Source: Calothrix sp. PCC 6303
GTDB lineage: Bacteria > Cyanobacteriota > Cyanobacteriia > Cyanobacteriales > Nostocaceae
Assembly: GCF_000317435.1 (NCBI RefSeq)
Contig: NC_019751.1
Span: 1,116,001 to 1,180,000, forward strand
Direction of reading: 5' to 3'
Length of the DNA: 64,000 bases
Shown: piece after piece, positions 17,573 to 26,632 of the stretch
Layout of the letters: every line of letters starts with the position of its first letter
How positions within the stretch are numbered: the first letter of the stretch is position 1
The notes under the pieces: model-generated
Told to the model about the DNA's origin: nothing
The model's database searches: none
What the model saw: only the letters and a program-made list of their open reading frames with translations
Translations under genes and position numbers: made by a program

Positions 17573-18325
17573 ATGGTTTCTTACCGTTACTTTGTAACCT
17601 CAATGGTCATTCACCTGTTGCTGTCTAGTTGTGTGAATTTAAACAGTTCCCCTAAAAGCAATTTGAAGCAGGTTGTAGAAGAGGCAAACGTTACAGAGTT
17701 AGTGCAGCAAGTAAAAATAGCACAGCAAGCAGAACAACTATTTCTGCAAGCAAATAACCTGCTAAATTCACATGATTACCAAAAAGCGATCGCACTTTAC
17801 GATCATCTCCTGCAAATACAGCCGAGTAAATCGGAAGCATTGATTAATCGGGGAAATGCCTTAGCTAGTCTACAACGATACGCAGACGCGATCGCATCCT
17901 ACGACAAAGCCATTAATCTTCAGCCCAAAGCGGATCAAGCCTGGTACAATCGGGGAAACGCACTCATGGCATCCCAACGCTACAAAGATGCCATCGCTTC
18001 CTACCGTCAAGCCTTAAGCATCAAACCAGATAAATATGAAGCTTGGATTAATCAGGGAATTAGCCTAGCAAAACTGCAACGTTACCAAGAAGCAGTAGCT
18101 ATTTACGATCATGCGATCGCCCTCAACCCCAAACAAGATATAGCCTATTACAATAAAGCCTGTGCCTATGCTCTACAAAATAACGTAGATTTAGCCGTAG
18201 AAAGCCTCAAAAAAGCAGTCAAAATTGCCCCAATCAAGAACCAAAAACAAGCAAAAACCGATGCTGACTTTGCTAAAGTCCGCCAAAACAAGAATTTTCA
18301 AGAATTAATCAGCTTACCATCATAA
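17573..18325 (+). CDS. TPR-repeat lipoprotein
   Basis: The 250-residue protein begins with a lipoprotein signal peptide, HLLLSSC, giving a lipobox cysteine at about residue 20. A short coiled coil (VKIAQQAEQLFLQANNLL) follows, then about four TPR units (DYQKAIALYDHLLQIQPSKSE and so on). The C-terminal LKKAVKIAPIKNQKQAKTDADFAKVRQNKNF is the typical capping unit of cyanobacterial TPR proteins. It should sit lipid-anchored in the periplasm as a protein-binding scaffold; the partner is unknown. It is preceded by an AT-rich 270-bp spacer. Confidence 0.82.
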   Translation: MVSYRYFVTSMVIHLLLSSCVNLNSSPKSNLKQVVEEANVTELVQQVKIAQQAEQLFLQANNLLNSHDYQKAIALYDHLLQIQPSKSEALINRGNALASLQRYADAIASYDKAINLQPKADQAWYNRGNALMASQRYKDAIASYRQALSIKPDKYEAWINQGISLAKLQRYQEAVAIYDHAIALNPKQDIAYYNKACAYALQNNVDLAVESLKKAVKIAPIKNQKQAKTDADFAKVRQNKNFQELISLPS

Positions 18326-18424
18326 TATGCAGTAACGCCGATTTGAAAAAAAGAATCGGACATGTAGGGACTAGTACAGAAATCAAGAATCAAAGTGTGG
18401 TGGTTTGGGCATCTTGCCTGCTAT

Positions 18425-18534
18425 GGGACTTCCAATTAAATAATTATCCAATTTTCTGTTGTGGAACAGGCATCTTGCCTGTTTTTTCGGGCAAGATGCC
18501 CAAACCACAGGATATTTTATTTTCCGGAAGTCCC
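18425..18534. mobile_element. MITE-like element, copy A (GGGACTTCC ends)
   Basis: The 110-bp element begins GGGACTTCC and ends GGAAGTCCC, with long imperfect inverted ends continuing into AT-rich sequence (ATTATCC and GGATATTTT). Its centre is a hairpin: ACAGGCATCTTGCCTGT, a T run, then GGGCAAGATGCCC. Related copies are at 35303-35416, 41124-41247 and 62589-62765, with a remnant at about 44685-44806. It has no coding capacity. A half-unit with the same GGGCATCTTGCC arm precedes it at about 18405. Confidence 0.7.
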
Positions 18535-18800
18535 TAAGATAAGATCTGCTGTAACTCTGTGGATTTTACCAGTTATCAAGTAGGGACAAACGGTTATTTG
18601 CCTTCGCTTTCTCATTCCAAGCAAGGGTTTCAACCTTTAGACAGTAGCCAGTCTCGATGACAGAATATCTTCACTCCCAAGGATAAAAGTATAATTTTCT
18701 GTTCTCCGTTCCCCATTCCCTACTTAATATTTTATTAATAAACACCCCCTGACACCACCCAAAACCCTAATATTAGTAAGTTAATTAAAAAAAGGGAATA

Positions 18801-19214
18801 ATGATCACACCAATGCGTGTCTTTGTATTACTTTTTAATGCTCGGACTGAAAACGAAGGAATCCACACAATTCACCAAGCTGGTCGTGATAAGATTCTGA
18901 TGTTTGAATCTCAAGACGATGCTGAACGTTTCGCACTCCAATTAGAAGCTCAAGATTTTCTTGTTCCCACGGTGGAAGCTATGGACGCTGAAGAAATTAA
19001 AGGATTTTGTGAAAGTGCCAACTACGACTGGGAAATAGTACCAGCGGATGGTGCTTTGGTTATTCCTCCAGAAATAAATGTCGAGGAAACCAACTGGCAA
19101 GCAGACGAAGATGAAAATATTAGTCCTAGTGATCAAACTTTGCCAGCAGACGATTCACAATTTTCAGATTCAGAATTGGATAGTATCCGTAGTAAACTCG
19201 AAGGATTGCTTTAA
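18801..19214 (+). CDS. DUF3110 domain protein
   Basis: The 137-residue soluble protein opens with MRVFVLLFNARTENEGIHTI and continues IMFES-like and QDDAERFALQLEAQDF, the pattern of the cyanobacterial/plastid DUF3110 family. The C-terminal third is acidic and low in complexity (EETNWQADEDEN), followed by DSELDSIRSKLEGLL. Family function is unknown to me. Start is ATG 18801; an internal ATG 12 bases later (MRVF) is also possible. A GGGAATA stretch precedes the first ATG. Confidence 0.82.
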   Translation: MITPMRVFVLLFNARTENEGIHTIHQAGRDKILMFESQDDAERFALQLEAQDFLVPTVEAMDAEEIKGFCESANYDWEIVPADGALVIPPEINVEETNWQADEDENISPSDQTLPADDSQFSDSELDSIRSKLEGLL

Positions 19215-19262
19215 TTTGGTTATTGGGTATCGGTTTTTCCCATACCCTAGCAACCTAATACA

Positions 19263-19383
19263 AGAAGGCAGAAGTAAGTAGGCACAAGGCAGAAGGAATA
19301 AAGACCTTTCTATAAGCTTTATAGCCATCTCGTAGACGCGTTCGCTCTTAGCGTTCCCGCTAGGGTAACGGCTTCTCGTAGAA
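19263..19383. repeat. STRR run and small dispersed repeat upstream of murQ
   Basis: GAAGGCAGAAG-type units (19263-19297) are followed by a CTCGTAGACGCGTTCGC...CTTCTCGTAG small dispersed repeat (19326-19383) with TCTCGTAGA-like ends. Similar blocks occur in many Nostocales spacers. Confidence 0.5.
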
Positions 19384-19453
19384 TATGGTAGCTTTATTCG
19401 CGCCGAACTGTACTACACATAGCTGTTTGAGGAAGTCAGCAACAAAAAATGAT

Positions 19454-20374
19454 ATGACAAATTTAGAGGAACGCGGACACCTAGTCACTGAGCAGGTAAA
19501 TCCGGATAGTGTCAATTTAGACCAGCTAAGTTCATTGGAATTAGTAGAATTATTTAATAGGGAAGACCAAAAAACTGTTGACGCGATCGCACTTGCCAAG
19601 GAACAACTAGCCGAAACCATCGAACGCACTGCCGCCGGAATGCGTCACGGAGGCAGATTATTCTATATCGGGGCTGGAACCTCAGGTAGATTAGGAGTTT
19701 TAGATGCTGCCGAATGTCCCCCCACCTTTTGCACACCACCGGAATTAGTACAGGGAATCATCGCCGGGGGTGCAGGTGCTTTAGTTCGTAGTTCCGAAGA
19801 TTTAGAAGATAATGCCGATGACGGCGCGAGTGCGATCGCTGATCGAAAAATCGGTCAGTATGACGTAGTTGTTGGCATCACAGCTGGCGGAACAACTCCG
19901 TATGTTCACGGTGCTTTACAAGCAGCAAAATCACGGGGAGCCACCACTGTATTCATTGCCTGTGTCCCCTCATCACAAGTTAGGGCTAACGTTGATATTG
20001 ATATCCGCTTAATCACCGGACCCGAAATATTAGCAGGTTCTACCCGACTTAAAGCCGGAACTGTCACCAAACTCGCCCTAAATATCATTTCTACAGGGAC
20101 AATGGTACGCCTTGGTAAAGTCTACGGGAACCGCATGGTGGACGTAGCAGTAACGAATCAGAAATTACGCGATCGCGCTTTGCGAATCCTCCAAGACCTT
20201 ACAGGACTAGGACGTGATGCCGCTAATTCACTCCTTGAAAGCAGTGGAAAACATGTCAAGTTAGCCCTAACTATGTATTGGACAGGCTTAGACAAAGACG
20301 CAAGTAAGCAACTTCTTTCTCAATATCAACATAACCTCAGAACTGCCATCACAAACTACAATAATCAGAAATAA
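19454..20374 (+). CDS. murQ: N-acetylmuramic acid 6-phosphate etherase
   Basis: The 306-residue protein is a SIS-domain etherase. It has LEERGHLVTEQVNP at the start, GAGTSGRLGVLDAAECPPTF (sugar-phosphate site), TAGGTTPYV, and TRLKAGTVTKLALNIISTG. MurQ converts N-acetylmuramic acid 6-phosphate to N-acetylglucosamine 6-phosphate plus lactate during cell-wall recycling, in the cytoplasm. The start at ATG 19454 (MTNLEERG) is chosen because it aligns with the family N-terminus; an upstream in-frame ATG at 19385 lies inside a dispersed repeat and would add 23 unrelated residues. No recycling partner is adjacent. Confidence 0.94.
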   Translation: MTNLEERGHLVTEQVNPDSVNLDQLSSLELVELFNREDQKTVDAIALAKEQLAETIERTAAGMRHGGRLFYIGAGTSGRLGVLDAAECPPTFCTPPELVQGIIAGGAGALVRSSEDLEDNADDGASAIADRKIGQYDVVVGITAGGTTPYVHGALQAAKSRGATTVFIACVPSSQVRANVDIDIRLITGPEILAGSTRLKAGTVTKLALNIISTGTMVRLGKVYGNRMVDVAVTNQKLRDRALRILQDLTGLGRDAANSLLESSGKHVKLALTMYWTGLDKDASKQLLSQYQHNLRTAITNYNNQK

Positions 20375-20973
20375 AATAAATCTTAAAAAATGGAAACAAT
20401 GGGGTGTCATATCTGTCCCCCATCCTAAACAAATTAACTGTAATTATTCTTAATAATTTTCCAAAAGAATTGTTCATTATTGGCGATTGAATTCTAAATA
20501 TTTTCTGTAGATTTCTATTAGTGGGAAATTCTCCAGTTCTCACAAAGTCATAGATATTTCTCATTCGTTAACAAGCAATATCACTTTTGAAATATTCTCC
20601 GACGTGTTGCTTGCCGCCGAAGGCTAGGCAACCTTTATTACCTGTAGCGCCAGACTTTAGTTTAGTCACAACGGAGGGAACTTGCAAAGGTAACGTACCC
20701 CCTCGTTAGTGTATATTTTGATCACACTTACAGAAAATACAAATAATACATACTAAGCATAATCATTAAATAAATCATCACTCAATAATTTCTGATTAAA
20801 ATGTAACTAATTTAGTATTTACTTCGATACATATTTTCATACTTAAATTCAAAGTTTGCACATCAGGAATAATACTTATCTCACCCATTATTTCTATAAG
20901 TAACTGTACGTATAAACTCTATTGGCGCAACCATATTACCGAAGCATAATCTAAAGTGTTAAGTTCACTACCA
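20375..20973. other. Long AT-rich spacer before the signalling locus
   Basis: No gene is visible in this 600-bp stretch. It contains an imperfect hairpin (GTTGCTTGCC...GGCTAGGCAAC, about 20603-20630) and an AACGGAGGG...CCCTCGTT pair (about 20669-20708). The last 230 bp are strongly AT-rich and probably hold the promoter of the nine-gene signalling run. Confidence 0.45.
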
Positions 20974-21438
20974 ATGCATATGTTACGCCAAGAACTAGGG
21001 GAATTTAGTAGTATTGTCTGCTTCAAATCTGCGATAGTTGGTATGGAAGAAGCACTGGGAGAAAAAGCAACAGCGATCGCGCTCACCGCAGCAGGACGCT
21101 CTCGCGGTAAAAATCTAGCCCAAGAATTAGGGCTAGCAGAAGCAGAAATCCCATTTGATGTACTAGCAGACAAACTTAACTTTGCTTTAGGGAAAGACGG
21201 TACTCGTCTTTGCAAAGTTGACAAGATTGTCGAAGAAAATGGGATTATTAGAGCTTATACGTCAGAAACTCTTTGTTCTGCTGGTGAAGCCCAAGGTTCA
21301 AATAGAAAATGCACCTTCACCATGGGTGCAGTTTGGGGTGTAATCGAATCTGTCGTAGGCAAACGCTTACAGGGTAAGCATGTTGAATCTGTACTTCAAG
21401 GTGCAAGCCATGACGTTTTTGAATTTACAGCTTTGTAA
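20974..21438 (+). CDS. V4R-like (4-vinyl reductase/hydrocarbon-binding) domain protein
   Basis: The protein is 154 residues from ATG 20974; an upstream GTG at 20956 would add six. The C-terminal half shows the V4R-like ending pattern: SETLCSAGEAQG with a cysteine, RKCTFTMGAVWG with a second cysteine, then GKHVESVLQGASHDVFEF. V4R domains bind small hydrophobic ligands or metals and act as sensory or adaptor modules, so a ligand-sensing role is a guess. It is the first gene of the run, 55 bp before the Roadblock gene. The N-terminal GKNLAQELG segment is also typical of this superfamily. Family assignment is moderate. Confidence 0.65.
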   Translation: MHMLRQELGEFSSIVCFKSAIVGMEEALGEKATAIALTAAGRSRGKNLAQELGLAEAEIPFDVLADKLNFALGKDGTRLCKVDKIVEENGIIRAYTSETLCSAGEAQGSNRKCTFTMGAVWGVIESVVGKRLQGKHVESVLQGASHDVFEFTAL

Positions 21439-21493
21439 GAAGTTCGTAGCTCAATTTTACTAACACTTAACAATATTCTCAGGACATTTAGAA

Positions 21494-21865
21494 ATGGCTA
21501 TCAATGCTGTAAAAATTGAACATATTCTCCAGAACTTTGTCAGCGGTACAAACGATATTCAAGGAGCAACTTTAGTTTCTCCAGATGGTTTATCCTTAGC
21601 TGCGGTTTTACCTGGTGGAATGGATGATGAAAGAGTATCTGCAATGTCTGCGGCAATGCTGTCACTCGGTGAAAGAATAGGTACTGAACTATCTAGAGGC
21701 AATATAGATCGTATCTATGTAGAAGGTAATAGAGGATTTGGTATCCTCACAAGCTGCGGAGAAGATGCAGTTTTACTCGTACTAGCAAGCGAATCTGCCA
21801 AGCAAGGTATGTTAATGCTAGAAATTAAGCGCTTAGTCTCGGAACTCAAATTAGTTTTAATGTAA
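21494..21865 (+). CDS. Roadblock/LC7 domain protein (MglB-like)
   Basis: The 123-residue protein is one Roadblock/LC7 domain: ILQNFVSGTNDIQGATLVSPDGLSLA, then MSAAMLSLGERIGTELSRG and the strand VYVEGN-like IYVEGNRGFGILTSCGEDAVLLVL. Bacterial Roadblock proteins such as MglB act as GTPase-activating partners of small Ras-like GTPases. The next gene, 165 bp downstream on the same strand, encodes such a GTPase, so the pair probably works together. RBS-like AGGACAT lies just before the ATG. Confidence 0.88.
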   Translation: MAINAVKIEHILQNFVSGTNDIQGATLVSPDGLSLAAVLPGGMDDERVSAMSAAMLSLGERIGTELSRGNIDRIYVEGNRGFGILTSCGEDAVLLVLASESAKQGMLMLEIKRLVSELKLVLM

Positions 21866-22030
21866 TCCATCATATTTGTGGGGTGTGTGACGCTACTAAA
21901 ATCCAAAACCTAATATAGAGGTATATAGAGGCGCATAAATCGTAGCATCACGCACCATTTTAAATTCTGCTTTGAAACTTTTTTAATTTAGCAAACTTAT
22001 ACTCACATTTAGTTTTAGAAGTAAATTACT

Positions 22031-22585
22031 ATGGAAATCATGCGCCTTGTAGTAACTGGTCCAGTTGGAGCTGGTAAATCTACATTTATTCGTTCAGTTA
22101 GTGAAATCCAAGTTGTTGATACAGACAAAAAAGCAACAGACCACACAGCTGAATTAAAGAAATCAACTACAGTTGCTTTTGATTTTGGACGACTAACTTT
22201 TGGTCCTGAAATGATATTACATATCTATGGTACTCCCGGTCAGGAAAGATTTAATTTTATTTGGGATATGTTAATTCGTAGAGCAAATGCATATATCCTC
22301 CTAGTACCAGCAAATCGTCCACATGAATTTCGTTATGCCAGACGTATTGCTACTTACATGAACCAAATATCAACACTTCCCATGATTGTCGCTATTACAC
22401 ATGCAGACTGCCCAGGTGCCTGGTCTTTGGAAAATATTGCGATCGCACTTGGATATCTAGATGATACCGCCAGACCTCCATTTGTAATGGTTAACCCAAA
22501 TAAAACTGGGTCTGTAATTCAATCACTAATAGTTCTTGTACAGCATTATATGAACGCGTCTAGTACTGATAAAATATCAGTGTAA
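22031..22585 (+). CDS. Small Ras-like GTPase (COG2229-type)
   Basis: The 184-residue protein has a P-loop, GPVGAGKST (residues 10-18), a switch II motif GTPGQERF (67-74) and a predicted G-domain fold. The usual NKxD guanine-specificity motif is replaced by THAD (123-126), a divergence seen in this class of bacterial small GTPases, so nucleotide specificity is uncertain. It is not a two-domain GTPase and lacks a membrane segment. Paired with the upstream Roadblock gene it resembles the MglA/MglB polarity switch. It may start at internal Met4 instead. Confidence 0.85.
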   Translation: MEIMRLVVTGPVGAGKSTFIRSVSEIQVVDTDKKATDHTAELKKSTTVAFDFGRLTFGPEMILHIYGTPGQERFNFIWDMLIRRANAYILLVPANRPHEFRYARRIATYMNQISTLPMIVAITHADCPGAWSLENIAIALGYLDDTARPPFVMVNPNKTGSVIQSLIVLVQHYMNASSTDKISV

Positions 22586-22722
22586 AATTGAACTAATTAT
22601 CCGAGACAAATAATTGATTATTTTAGTTAAAATCTAACCCCCTATTAGTTACTTTCTTTCCAAGTCTTCATCCCAATAAAAACTTAATTTATCTTAAAAA
22701 ATAGATATTAAAGAAGGATAAT

Positions 22723-23694
22723 ATGGCATTTAATGGTTACTTATCAAAATTCTCTCTGCCAGAATTATTTCAATTCTTAGAAGAAGGTTATAAAACAGGA
22801 TTACTTACACTAACACCTTCCTCAAATGAACTTGAGCAAAAAAAACAAAACTCCTATATCTGGTTTCAGCAAGGTCAAATAATTGCTGCGGCAAATTCTT
22901 TAGATAATCGATGTTTAGCACGGGCAATTGTCAAGCGCGGCTGGGTAAACATAGAAACGATATCTAAACTTTTTAATATCTCAAATAACCATACCCTGGG
23001 CTTATGCCTAAAATCTCAAGGAGTTCTTCAAGCAGAACAACTAAATTTATTATTTCGCAACCAGATTACTTCCCAAGTAAGTCCTTTATTTCAACTTCTG
23101 GATGCTCAATTTGAATTTAATTTTCAAGCATCGCTTCCTAAAGCAGAAATGACTGGTTTGAGTATTCCTGCAAGCGAAGCTACCTTAACAGGTTTAAGGG
23201 CACTTACAGACTGGAGTTCATTAGAAAAAAAAATACCTGAAATCTCCTCTATATTAAAATCAACTATTATCGGCGAACCCAAATATCGCTTAGAACGTCT
23301 AGAAAATCAAGTTTTACAACATCTTGATGGCAAAACTTCACTACAAAACATAGCCACGCAGTTAGATATTTCCCAGCGAAAAATTCAACAGGTTGCCTTC
23401 AGATTAATAGTTAGCAATCTAGTTGAGGAGGTATTTGGGATATATTCAGGTATTAGAGACGTGGAAATTGAGACGATAGATCATATCCATAAAGCTATCG
23501 ATCTAGAATTAGACAATTTCAATGATATTCCAAGTCAAAATCAATTATTACCGGAAAAGCCTGCTAGGGATATGATTTTGGCAGGGAGAAATGCTCAAAA
23601 TAACACGACAGAATTGCCATCCGCAAAACCTGCAATTAGTAAATCTTTTCTCGATAGTTTAGCTGGGTTTTTAAAAAGTAAAGTAACCGACTAG
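22723..23694 (+). CDS. PATAN (DUF4388) domain protein
   Basis: The 323-residue protein begins with a PATAN/DUF4388 domain (FNGYLSKFSLPELFQFLEEGYKTGLLTL, then YIWFQQGQIIAAANS). It continues with a winged-helix-like region (YRLERLENQVLQHLDGKTSLQNIATQLDIS, about 190-230) and an unstructured, Gln/Asn-rich tail. There is no receiver domain, in contrast to the next gene. PATAN proteins are adaptors in cyanobacterial motility and patterning, such as PatA and PixG/PixE. It lies between the GTPase and the PATAN-REC gene on the same strand. Confidence 0.85.
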   Translation: MAFNGYLSKFSLPELFQFLEEGYKTGLLTLTPSSNELEQKKQNSYIWFQQGQIIAAANSLDNRCLARAIVKRGWVNIETISKLFNISNNHTLGLCLKSQGVLQAEQLNLLFRNQITSQVSPLFQLLDAQFEFNFQASLPKAEMTGLSIPASEATLTGLRALTDWSSLEKKIPEISSILKSTIIGEPKYRLERLENQVLQHLDGKTSLQNIATQLDISQRKIQQVAFRLIVSNLVEEVFGIYSGIRDVEIETIDHIHKAIDLELDNFNDIPSQNQLLPEKPARDMILAGRNAQNNTTELPSAKPAISKSFLDSLAGFLKSKVTD

Positions 23695-24082
23695 TGACTT
23701 TTTGTATGTTATTCTATCGGTTTAAATAATTAATTTAACCTCTAGTTAATTATATTTAACTAATGATATTCCTGCTCTTTCAAAAGACTTTAATGTAAAA
23801 TCAGGATTTATACTGATTTTGTTTCTCATTATCAAACCTTAATATAAGACATGGATTATAGTTTTACTTCTGTCGAAAATTTCATAATGGCTACCTTAAT
23901 TAGTTATAAAAAAGGAGCGAAACGCCTGGGATTATTATTTTCTCGAACATTAAAATTCTAATATTTTGTTCATGAGATTCTCAGTTACTGCCTAATGTGC
24001 CTATTTGCTTCTACGTAACTAGTTAAAAATAACTAGTTAAATTTTAAAAAGCTGACCGTTTTAAGAAAAAGGGAAAATAAAG
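23695..24082. other. AT-rich spacer inside the signalling locus
   Basis: This 388-bp spacer separates the two PATAN genes. I see no gene and no strong hairpin; a 24-codon frame at 23887-23961 is too short to support. An internal promoter for the PATAN-REC to CheA part is plausible here. Confidence 0.4.
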
Positions 24083-25270
24083 ATGATCCATCCTGAATTG
24101 ATGGTATCAAACAACTTACTGAACGAATTTAAAACTTGCACCCAGTTACAGTATAGTGGCAAGCTTGATATCAGTACTACAAAGGGTCACAAATGGACTT
24201 TTTACTATCGTTTGGGTAGAATTGTCTGGGGTACAGGTGGAACACATCCATTTCGCCGCTGGCGCAGATATATGGCTCAATACTGTCCAGAGATTGATGT
24301 CGATAGGATTCATTTACGTGGTGAAGACGTAGAGATGGATTACTGGGACTACAGACTTCTGGAGATTTTGCACGAAAAGCAGAAGATTAAGCGTGAGCAA
24401 ATTAATGGAATTGTGGAAAGCACGCTTTCAGAATTGTTGTTTGATTTAGCACAGCAGGCTAACTTCACTACCATGACATTCGAGCGAAGTCAGAGTGTTA
24501 TTTTAGAAACACCCATGAGTTTCACGAGTGCGGATATGTCTTTGCGACTAATGCAAGACTCATGGAAAAGTTGGTCTGATGCTGGTTTGGCAAATTTTTC
24601 CCCAGATTCTTCTCCCGTATTACGTAGAACTGAGCAACTTCAGCAACAGGTTAGTGGGGCAATATACAAAAATTTTGTGGCTTCGATGAATGGCAAATAC
24701 ACATTACGTGATTTGGCTTTCAAGATGAAGCAAAGTGTGTTGCCGATAACTCGCTCTTTATTGCCTTATATTTTAAAAGGAATTATTGAGCTGATAGAAG
24801 TTCCTGATCTACCTTTGCGAATTACAGAAATTAAGAAGGAACCCGTTGTTCCCAAAGCAGCAGTTCCCGTAGGACCATTAATAGCTTGTGTGGATGATAG
24901 CCCTCAAGTTTGTCAAATGCTGGAACAAATCTTGATTCCAAACAAATATAGGTTTGTCAAGATTCAAGATCCTTTACAGGCTTTACCTATTTTGATTGAA
25001 AATAAGCCAGATTTAATTTTCTTGGATTTAGTGATGCCTGTTGCCAGTGGCTACGAAATTTGCGCTCAATTACGCAGAGTTTCTGTTTTTGCTAATACTC
25101 CGATTGTGATTTTAACAGGTAGTGATGGCTTGTTAGATAGAGTTCGTGCAAAAGTAGTTGGTTCTACCGATTTTATCAGTAAGCCTGTTTCTTCTGAGAA
25201 AGTTTTAGCAGTAGTCAAAAAATATGTTCAAGTTTCTGCTCAAAACGGGGCAGGCTTAGAAAATACTTAA
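24083..25270 (+). CDS. PatA/PixG-like PATAN-REC response regulator
   Basis: The 395-residue protein has an N-terminal PATAN region (LLNEFKTCTQLQYSGKLDI, then WTFYYRLGRIVWGTGG and FRRWRRYMAQYCPEI) and a C-terminal receiver domain from about residue 265. The receiver has the acidic pair in CVDDSPQV, phospho-acceptor Asp315 in IFLDLVMP, Thr in ILTGSDG and Lys in FISKPVSS. This architecture is that of PixG/PatA, the output regulator that opens phototaxis operons ahead of the CheY gene. It precedes CheY, CheW, MCP and CheA genes in the usual pix/ptx order. Confidence 0.92.
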   Translation: MIHPELMVSNNLLNEFKTCTQLQYSGKLDISTTKGHKWTFYYRLGRIVWGTGGTHPFRRWRRYMAQYCPEIDVDRIHLRGEDVEMDYWDYRLLEILHEKQKIKREQINGIVESTLSELLFDLAQQANFTTMTFERSQSVILETPMSFTSADMSLRLMQDSWKSWSDAGLANFSPDSSPVLRRTEQLQQQVSGAIYKNFVASMNGKYTLRDLAFKMKQSVLPITRSLLPYILKGIIELIEVPDLPLRITEIKKEPVVPKAAVPVGPLIACVDDSPQVCQMLEQILIPNKYRFVKIQDPLQALPILIENKPDLIFLDLVMPVASGYEICAQLRRVSVFANTPIVILTGSDGLLDRVRAKVVGSTDFISKPVSSEKVLAVVKKYVQVSAQNGAGLENT

Positions 25271-25506
25271 TTCAAGTTTTGTCATCGATAGGTATTTTTG
25301 ATTGGGAAGTAAGTAATTATTATCCCTAATTTCCAATAAATGCACAGACTAAAGCATAATTAATTCAGTAATATCAACTAAGTGTTTATACTGAGCCAAT
25401 TCATAGTTTAGTGTACCAGAATTAGATAAGACAATATTTGTATTTATCTAGTATGAGTTCGTGAAGTTTTCGCTTTCTTTTTTCCATACAATAACAGGTG
25501 ATTCCC

Positions 25507-25869
25507 ATGAGTACTGTTTTAGTTGTCGAAGACGGTTTAACTGATATGGAAATCCTGAGCCGTTACTTGCAACAAGCAGGCTTTTTAGTGATTAGTGCTA
25601 AAAGTAGCGAGGAAGCTCAGGAACATCTAACTAATAGTCAGCCAGATTTGATATTTCTTGATGTTATTTTACCTGGCAAAAGCGGTTACGAAATTTGTCG
25701 AGAGTTAAAAGATAATCCAAACACTAGTAAGATACCCATCATTTTTTGTTCGACTAAAAATAGCGATGTTGACAAAATGTGGGGAACTATGTTGGGAGCC
25801 GATGCTTACATCTCGAAGCCTATTGATCAAACTGAATTGCAGGGAGCTATTCAGAAGCTTATTAGATAA
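25507..25869 (+). CDS. CheY-like single-domain response regulator
   Basis: The 120-residue receiver domain starts at ATG 25507, with an ACAGGTGA ribosome site just upstream; an in-frame GTG at 25498 lies within that site and is less likely. It has the acidic residues in VLVVEDG, phospho-acceptor Asp52 in LIFLDVILPG, the Ser/Thr in FCSTKNS and Lys in YISKPID. It should receive phosphate from the CheA two genes downstream of CheW and regulate the motility machinery (PixH-type). Confidence 0.93.
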   Translation: MSTVLVVEDGLTDMEILSRYLQQAGFLVISAKSSEEAQEHLTNSQPDLIFLDVILPGKSGYEICRELKDNPNTSKIPIIFCSTKNSDVDKMWGTMLGADAYISKPIDQTELQGAIQKLIR

Positions 25870-25979
25870 TTCGCTAATTAATTAGAGGTGTTTTGCTTGT
25901 AAATAGACAAATGAAACAACAAATATTAGCTAATAATTAATCGTCAATATGATTAGTCAAATATTTATAGGGACAAAAA

Positions 25980-26453
25980 GTGTTAGCAACAGAGAAAAAG
26001 TTTTTAACTTTTAGTTTAGGTTCTGAGGATAATGCTGTCATTCCCCTAGCTAACATTGCTGAGGTTTTACAAGTATCACTTTCAGAAATATGTGTTGTGC
26101 CTCAGATGGAAAGTTGTGTAATGGGTATATACAACTGGAGAGGTGAAATGCTTTGGTTGATTGATTTAGAGAAAATGTTAGGTTATTCCTCATTTTCTTA
26201 TAATCAAACCCTTTCCAAAATGATGGCTATCGTTATTCAATTTGAGGGAAAATCATTAGGTTTATTAGTGCGCGAGTTGACAGATATTGAATCCCTTGAT
26301 TCGGCACAGATGAAGCCGATTAATGAGGAATTGTTTTCTCCAGAAATTAATCAATTTTTGAGCGGTTATTTCATTAATTCAGGAGAGGATATTATTTTGA
26401 ATATTAACGCTGATGCTATTGTTAAAGCTTCTATTTGGAATCTCCATAATTAA
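25980..26453 (+). CDS. CheW-like coupling protein
   Basis: The 157-residue protein is one CheW domain: VIPLANIAEVLQVS, MGIYNWRGEMLWLIDL (the typical NhRG-type loop) and VRELTDIESLD. It links the CheA kinase to the MCP, as PixI does. The frame starts at GTG 25980, with AGGGACAAA upstream as the ribosome site. It stands between the CheY and the MCP genes, as in pix/ptx loci. Confidence 0.9.
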   Translation: MLATEKKFLTFSLGSEDNAVIPLANIAEVLQVSLSEICVVPQMESCVMGIYNWRGEMLWLIDLEKMLGYSSFSYNQTLSKMMAIVIQFEGKSLGLLVRELTDIESLDSAQMKPINEELFSPEINQFLSGYFINSGEDIILNINADAIVKASIWNLHN

Positions 26454-26632
26454 TACTTGTGGAAGAAGTTTTGGGAATAGTAAACGAAGTTAGAAGGCGC
26501 AGCGCAAAAGCGGACTATACAAGCTTTTGTCAGGATTGAATGGTGGGCTTGTTTTCGCTGATCTGGACTAGATAAATCTACTGTTCAAGAGTTCAGTAAT
26601 TTTACGAAGATTTATTATTTGAGGTATTAAGA

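Noticed and set aside
19385-19453. Upstream ATG as the murQ start
   Set aside because: It lies within a dispersed repeat and adds 23 residues unlike MurQ; ATG 19454 begins with the family N-terminus.
23887-23961. 24-codon frame with a basic end in the signalling locus
   Set aside because: Too short, no convincing ribosome site and no family pattern.
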